NCBI RefSeq assembly: GCF_031458175.1 | Contig: NZ_JAVDXX010000001.1 | Location: 1,550,001-1,614,000 of the forward strand | Source: Pseudoglutamicibacter albus | GTDB taxonomy: Bacteria > Actinomycetota > Actinomycetes > Actinomycetales > Micrococcaceae | Reading direction: 5' to 3' | Length of the DNA stretch: 64,000 nt | Shown: positions 60,314-64,000 of the stretch, one piece after another | How positions within the stretch are numbered: position 1 is the first letter of the stretch | How the letters are laid out: each line of letters begins with the position of its first letter | Notes under the pieces: model-generated | What the model was told of the DNA's origin: nothing | The model's input: only the letters and a program-made list of their open reading frames with translations | The model's database searches: none | Program-made: the position numbers and the translations under genes

Positions 60314-60552
60314 CTCGGTGGCCTCCTGTTTCTGCGGGAGGCGTCAACCGTGCACTCGTGGGGTGCGCGGGACGCGGGCGTTACGCCCGTGACCGGCTCA
60401 CTCCCTCCACGACACACAGTGCCGCGCATCGGGCGAGGCACACAAACCACATGCGAATAGACCCCGTTCGAAGGGGCATGCATTTAATGAGGGAAAGCCG
60501 GATATCGGCGGATAATCCAGTCTACCCCGCAGCCTGCCGCGGAGCCCATAAA
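60314..60552 (-). promoter_or_regulatory. Leader and promoter region of the helicase gene
   Basis: On the minus strand a -10-like TAGACT (60524-60519) would give a leader of about 200 bases. The leader contains the hairpins CCCC-TTCGAAC-GGGG and GGGCG-TAA-CGCCC. Long structured leaders are common for cold-inducible helicases, so temperature or autoregulation is a reasonable guess. Confidence 0.45.
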
Positions 60553-60582
60553 GGAGGCGGGACTCACAAGAGTCCCGCCTCC
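60553..60582 (-). terminator. Terminator after the lipoprotein gene
   Basis: GGAGGCGGGACTC pairs perfectly with GAGTCCCGCCTCC around a 4-base loop, followed by TTTAT on the minus strand. It is 7 bases past the lipoprotein stop. Confidence 0.87.
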
Positions 60583-60589
60583 GGCTGGT

Positions 60590-61093
60590 TTATTTATCCT
60601 CTGATGCTTCCTTAGATGTTGCCGGTTCCGTTGATGCGGGTGGCCGCTCTGAATCTGCGGGAGAACTCTGGTCCTCCCCGTCTTCTGACGGGTTGGTCGG
60701 GAACTGGTACTTGTCCTTATAGGCTGCGACGTTGATGCGTTCGATCTCGCGCCCATTCTCAGCGACCTTCACAACGAATGAGCTTCCCATTCGTAGGTCG
60801 GGGAGGTTTTCGAATGTCAGTTTGCTGAGGTCACGGTCCGCGTATTTTTCGCGGTATTTCGCCATGACCGGCTGGATGTTCTCAGTGGTCGCGACCTCTT
60901 CGCCGACTGAGCACGCTTTCTTCGCGTCGTCAGCCACTGCAGCTGAAATGAATTCCTCAACGGCTTCCTCAGGCGAAGCTGCACCTTTACCGCAACCGTT
61001 TCCAAACGCATCACACCCGGTCAGCCCTGCCCCAACAGCAAGGAGCACACCAGTACTCGCGAGTAGTTTCCTTGCGTTCGCTGAATAAGCCAT
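60590..61093 (-). CDS. Putative lipoprotein
   Basis: This 167-residue protein has a signal peptide with a lipobox-like LTGC (about residues 23-26). It continues with CDAFGNGCGKGAASPEEAV and a folded region of about 90 residues rich in Lys and Glu. A low-complexity Ser/Glu/Pro tail closes it. GGAGG precedes the ATG. No family was recognised; the general look recalls DUF4878/NTF2-like lipoproteins, but this is weak. Confidence 0.68.
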   Translation of the reverse strand: MAYSANARKLLASTGVLLAVGAGLTGCDAFGNGCGKGAASPEEAVEEFISAAVADDAKKACSVGEEVATTENIQPVMAKYREKYADRDLSKLTFENLPDLRMGSSFVVKVAENGREIERINVAAYKDKYQFPTNPSEDGEDQSSPADSERPPASTEPATSKEASEDK

Positions 61094-61273
61094 TAAAGAA
61101 CCTCCACTGCCCGTTTCAACAGCTATAGCGAGAACAGTAATGCGCCCGCCTACCACCCACAAGCGGTTTTAGATAACAATTCGGCCGCACTCACCGGGCA
61201 AGCGTTCACCGGGCAGCGTTCCCGGGCAGCGCGCACCGGATACTTTCACCGGCGGCGCGCACCGGGTGCTGGC

Positions 61274-62563
61274 TTATAGCCGCGCGAAGGCCTGTTCGAG
61301 GTCTGCGATGAGGTCTTCAGCGTCCTCGATACCGACCGATAGCCGCAGCAGATCGTCCGGCACTTCTAGTTCGGTTCCCTTGACGGAAGCGTGGGTCATC
61401 TCAGCCGGATAGTTCATGAGGGATTCGATCCCGCCCAGCGATTCCGCGAGCCTGAACAGTTCCGTGCTCTCCGCGACAGCCCGTGCCGCATCCGCACCGC
61501 CTGCCAGCCGGAAGGAAACCATGCCGCCAAAACGCTTCATCTGGCGTGCCGCAACATGATGCCCCGGATGATCCGCAAGTCCCGGATACAGAACCTTCGT
61601 GACTTCCTTACGGCCCCGCAACCATTTCACTACCGCTTCAGCGTTATCGCAGTGACGTTCCATCCTCACCGCGAGTGTCTTCGCGCCACGCGTGGTCATG
61701 TACGCATCGAACGGTGAAGACTGGTTGCCCGCAGCGAACTGGATGAACCGGACCTTATCCGCCAGCTCCTCCGAGTTCGTGACGACTGCGCCGCCCACCA
61801 CATCGGAATGCCCGCCAAGGTACTTAGTGGTCGAGTGAACCACCAAGTCCGCCCCGAGTGCGAGCGGGGACTGCAGGTACGGGGAAGCGAACGTGTTATC
61901 CACCACAACGATCGCACCAGCCTCATGCCCAGCAGCTGTCAACGCCTCGATGTCCGCGATCTTCATGAGCGGGTTCGATGGCGTCTCAATCCACACCATC
62001 GCAGTCGCATCCTCACGGATCGCCTGCACAGCGGCTGCCGTGTCCGTCATGTCCACGGGGGTGTGGCGGATGCCGTTAGGGCCGTGGATCTTATCGATCA
62101 AACGATGCGTGCCGCCATAAACATCGTTACCCATCACGATGCGGTCCCGCGGCGAAAGCAAGCTCCGGATGATCGCGTCCTCAGCACCCAAGCCCGAGGC
62201 GAAAGAAATACCGTAAGCGCCACCTTCCAGGGCGGCGATCTGCTCCTGCCAGTTATCGCGGGTCGGGTTAGTGCCGCGCGAATAGTCGTAGCCCAAACGC
62301 AGGTTACCCACCGAGTGAGGATGGTACGTCGTGGACATGTGCAGCGGCGGGATCACCGCGCCCGTGATCGGATCAAACTCTTGGCCTGCGTGCACGGCGC
62401 GGGTCGAGAAACCCAAACCCTGCATGTCCTTGGCCCGCTGCTCAGAAACACCCTGCTCAGCGGCACCCTTCTCAGCGGTGCCCTGCTCCGTGGCGTTGTG
62501 CTCAGTGTGCTTGTGGTCGGTGGTCTTGTGTTCGTTGTTGTGGTCTTTTTTGTTCTCGCTCAT
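61274..62563 (-). CDS. metB: Cystathionine gamma-synthase-like PLP enzyme
   Basis: This 429-residue enzyme belongs to the Cys/Met metabolism PLP family. It has GYDYSRGTNPTRDNWQEQIA, VVVDNTFASPYLQSPLALGA and the PLP lysine in VVHSTTKYLGGHSDV (about residue 245). An N-terminal His/Glu/Thr-rich extension of about 45 residues precedes the core. The start at 62563 has GGAG six bases upstream. It lies 31 bases after a cystathionine beta-synthase gene, so a transsulfuration role is likely. The gamma-lyase reaction cannot be excluded. Confidence 0.9.
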   Translation of the reverse strand: MSENKKDHNNEHKTTDHKHTEHNATEQGTAEKGAAEQGVSEQRAKDMQGLGFSTRAVHAGQEFDPITGAVIPPLHMSTTYHPHSVGNLRLGYDYSRGTNPTRDNWQEQIAALEGGAYGISFASGLGAEDAIIRSLLSPRDRIVMGNDVYGGTHRLIDKIHGPNGIRHTPVDMTDTAAAVQAIREDATAMVWIETPSNPLMKIADIEALTAAGHEAGAIVVVDNTFASPYLQSPLALGADLVVHSTTKYLGGHSDVVGGAVVTNSEELADKVRFIQFAAGNQSSPFDAYMTTRGAKTLAVRMERHCDNAEAVVKWLRGRKEVTKVLYPGLADHPGHHVAARQMKRFGGMVSFRLAGGADAARAVAESTELFRLAESLGGIESLMNYPAEMTHASVKGTELEVPDDLLRLSVGIEDAEDLIADLEQAFARL

Positions 62564-62594
62564 TCCACGCTCCATGCAATCTCAAAGTTTCAAT

Positions 62595-63926
62595 TCAGGT
62601 TAGGACGTCGATGGCCTCGCCATCGCGTAAGAGCACCACGCCAGAGTTGACGCGTAACAGCTCGTGCAAACATTCGGCTGGTTGACACCACCCGATCGTG
62701 GGCATGTGTTGCCCCACCGCGTGCGCGGCATCAATCGAGGTTTCCGGGGATGAGCCCGCATCCAGCGCGGAGAGCACCGATTCGCGCGTGACCGACCCCA
62801 CCAATTCCCCTACGCGGGCCGGCCAATGCCCTCCCCTAACAACAGGCAAAACGTTCACACCCGCGGCATCCAGCGCTTCCTTCGCTTCAGCGAGCGTAAC
62901 GCCTTCGTCTACGCCGCGCACCCCTGGCAGCTGTTGTTGCGCACCAACAGTGGATGCCTCATCAGGCACCTGGATGCTGTAGCCGTTGGCGAGCATCCAG
63001 GCGTCATTGAAGAACTTACCCATGTAGCCGCGGCCGGAATCCGGAAGCACCACAACCACGACCGCGTCCTCGGGAAGATCACGGGCCGCATTCAGCGCGG
63101 TGACCACGGCGAGCCCGGAGGACCCACCCACCAGGAGGCCTTCTTCCTTAGCCAAGCGGCGCGCCATCGCAAACGCTTCGGCATCGCTCACGGCTTCGAC
63201 CGCATCGGGTATCTCGGGATCATAGTTGCCCGGCCACATGTCATCGCCCACACCTTCGACCGCGTACGGGCGGCCCGTACCGCCGGAATACACCGAGCCA
63301 TCCGGGTCAGCCACGATCACCTGGACCGCGCCATCGGACACTTCTTTGAGATATCGGCCTGTACCCGTGACTGTGCCGCCGGTACCCGCACCCATGACCA
63401 CGTGGGTGACGCGGCCTTCGGTATCAGCCCAGATTTCGGGGCCGGTGGTTTCGTAATGTGACTCCGGGGCGGCCGGATTAGAGAACTGGTCCGGCTTATA
63501 AGCGCCGTCGATCTCGCGTTCCAGACGGTCCGAAACCCCGTAGTAGGACTCCGGTGAATCAGGTGCCACACCGTTCGGGGTAACCACAACCTCTGCCCCG
63601 TAGGCCTTCAAGACGGAGCGTTTCTCTTCCGCGACCTTCTCCGGGGTCACGAATACCGTCCGGTACCCTTTCAGCTGCCCCACCATCGCAAGCCCCACGC
63701 CAGTGTTGCCGGAGGTCGGTTCAACGATCGTTCCGCCGGCAGTGAGTTTCCCGGCTTCCTCGGCTTGTTCGATCATTTTCAACGCAATACGGTCTTTGAT
63801 CGAACCGCCCGGATTCAAGAACTCGAGCTTGGCGAGCACGGTCGCTTTAAGGCCGTCCGTGACCGAGTTGAGTTTGACCAGCGGGGTGCCACCAATGAGG
63901 TCCAATACGGAATTCGCGTAACGCAT
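62595..63926 (-). CDS. Cystathionine beta-synthase
   Basis: This 443-residue enzyme has the cysteine-synthase fold: NSVLDLIGGTPLVKLN, the PLP lysine in FLNPGGSIKDRIAL (about residue 44), the PLP-phosphate loop TSGNTGVGLAM, and GAGTGGTVTGTGRYL. The C-terminal region (about 330-443) fits a pair of CBS domains, which in the family regulate activity. It starts the cbs-metB operon. Confidence 0.93.
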   Translation of the reverse strand: MRYANSVLDLIGGTPLVKLNSVTDGLKATVLAKLEFLNPGGSIKDRIALKMIEQAEEAGKLTAGGTIVEPTSGNTGVGLAMVGQLKGYRTVFVTPEKVAEEKRSVLKAYGAEVVVTPNGVAPDSPESYYGVSDRLEREIDGAYKPDQFSNPAAPESHYETTGPEIWADTEGRVTHVVMGAGTGGTVTGTGRYLKEVSDGAVQVIVADPDGSVYSGGTGRPYAVEGVGDDMWPGNYDPEIPDAVEAVSDAEAFAMARRLAKEEGLLVGGSSGLAVVTALNAARDLPEDAVVVVVLPDSGRGYMGKFFNDAWMLANGYSIQVPDEASTVGAQQQLPGVRGVDEGVTLAEAKEALDAAGVNVLPVVRGGHWPARVGELVGSVTRESVLSALDAGSSPETSIDAAHAVGQHMPTIGWCQPAECLHELLRVNSGVVLLRDGEAIDVLT

Positions 63927-64000
63927 AAGTCCACGGTACCGGCGCCTCACGCTTGCCGCGAAACTGTCAGGGGTGCATGCCACAGTATCTATATGAGCGT

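Noticed and set aside
63993-64000. An ATG at the right edge after TATCTAT, perhaps a divergent gene with a leaderless start
   Set aside because: Only three codons are inside the window, too few to support a gene.

Overview
The window is chromosomal DNA from a high-G+C Gram-positive bacterium. A mycothiol synthase gene, a DtxR-type iron box, the trpT-secE-nusG-rplKA order, the paired MaoC dehydratases beside murB and the FABP/nitrobindin-like protein point to Actinomycetota, most likely order Micrococcales and probably Micrococcaceae. Genus and species cannot be fixed from the sequence alone.

Region 1 (1-16.3 kb, minus strand) is the transcription/translation core. Read in the direction of transcription it is rpoB-rpoC, then rpsL-rpsG-fusA-tuf, then the S10 operon (rpsJ-rplC-rplD-rplW-rplB-rpsS-rplV, cut by the window edge). 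Intrinsic hairpins and recognisable promoters separate the blocks. Region 2 (16.4-23.4 kb) has a plus-strand thiolase and the minus-strand rplJ-rplL, rplK-rplA, nusG, secE and tRNA-Trp genes. An insertion sequence (IS copy 1) has landed exactly at the upstream edge of the rplJL promoter. Region 3 (23.6-28.5 kb) has a secreted subtilisin-like protease facing a lipoprotein that carries a similar inhibitor/propeptide-like domain, then a class I aminotransferase and a PspC protein.

Region 4 (28.6-41.8 kb) is a disrupted tdh-kbl threonine-degradation operon. kbl is split in two by about 10.9 kb of foreign DNA, and tdh has a one-base frameshift. The inserted DNA contains an IS256-family element, gene remnants, and a four-gene minus-strand operon under a near-perfect DtxR/IdeR box: an ECF S-like membrane protein, a single-chain ATPase-ATPase-T protein, and two ABC half-transporters of the exporter fold. 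It ends with a second, identical copy of the IS, itself interrupted by an IS481-family element. The best reading is an iron-repressed siderophore or haem uptake cassette brought in or rearranged by insertion sequences.

Region 5 (41.9-64 kb) is ordinary chromosome: ygfZ-like, nitrobindin-like, a 38-residue membrane protein, mshD, ppk with a NUDIX/phosphatase partner, thyA-folA, a choline/carnitine acyltransferase-like protein (unusual in bacteria), a Gram-negative-type asd, murB with two MaoC dehydratases, an amphi-Trp protein, tRNA-Met and tRNA-Thr, a DEAD-box helicase, a lipoprotein, and a cystathionine beta-synthase/gamma-synthase pair.
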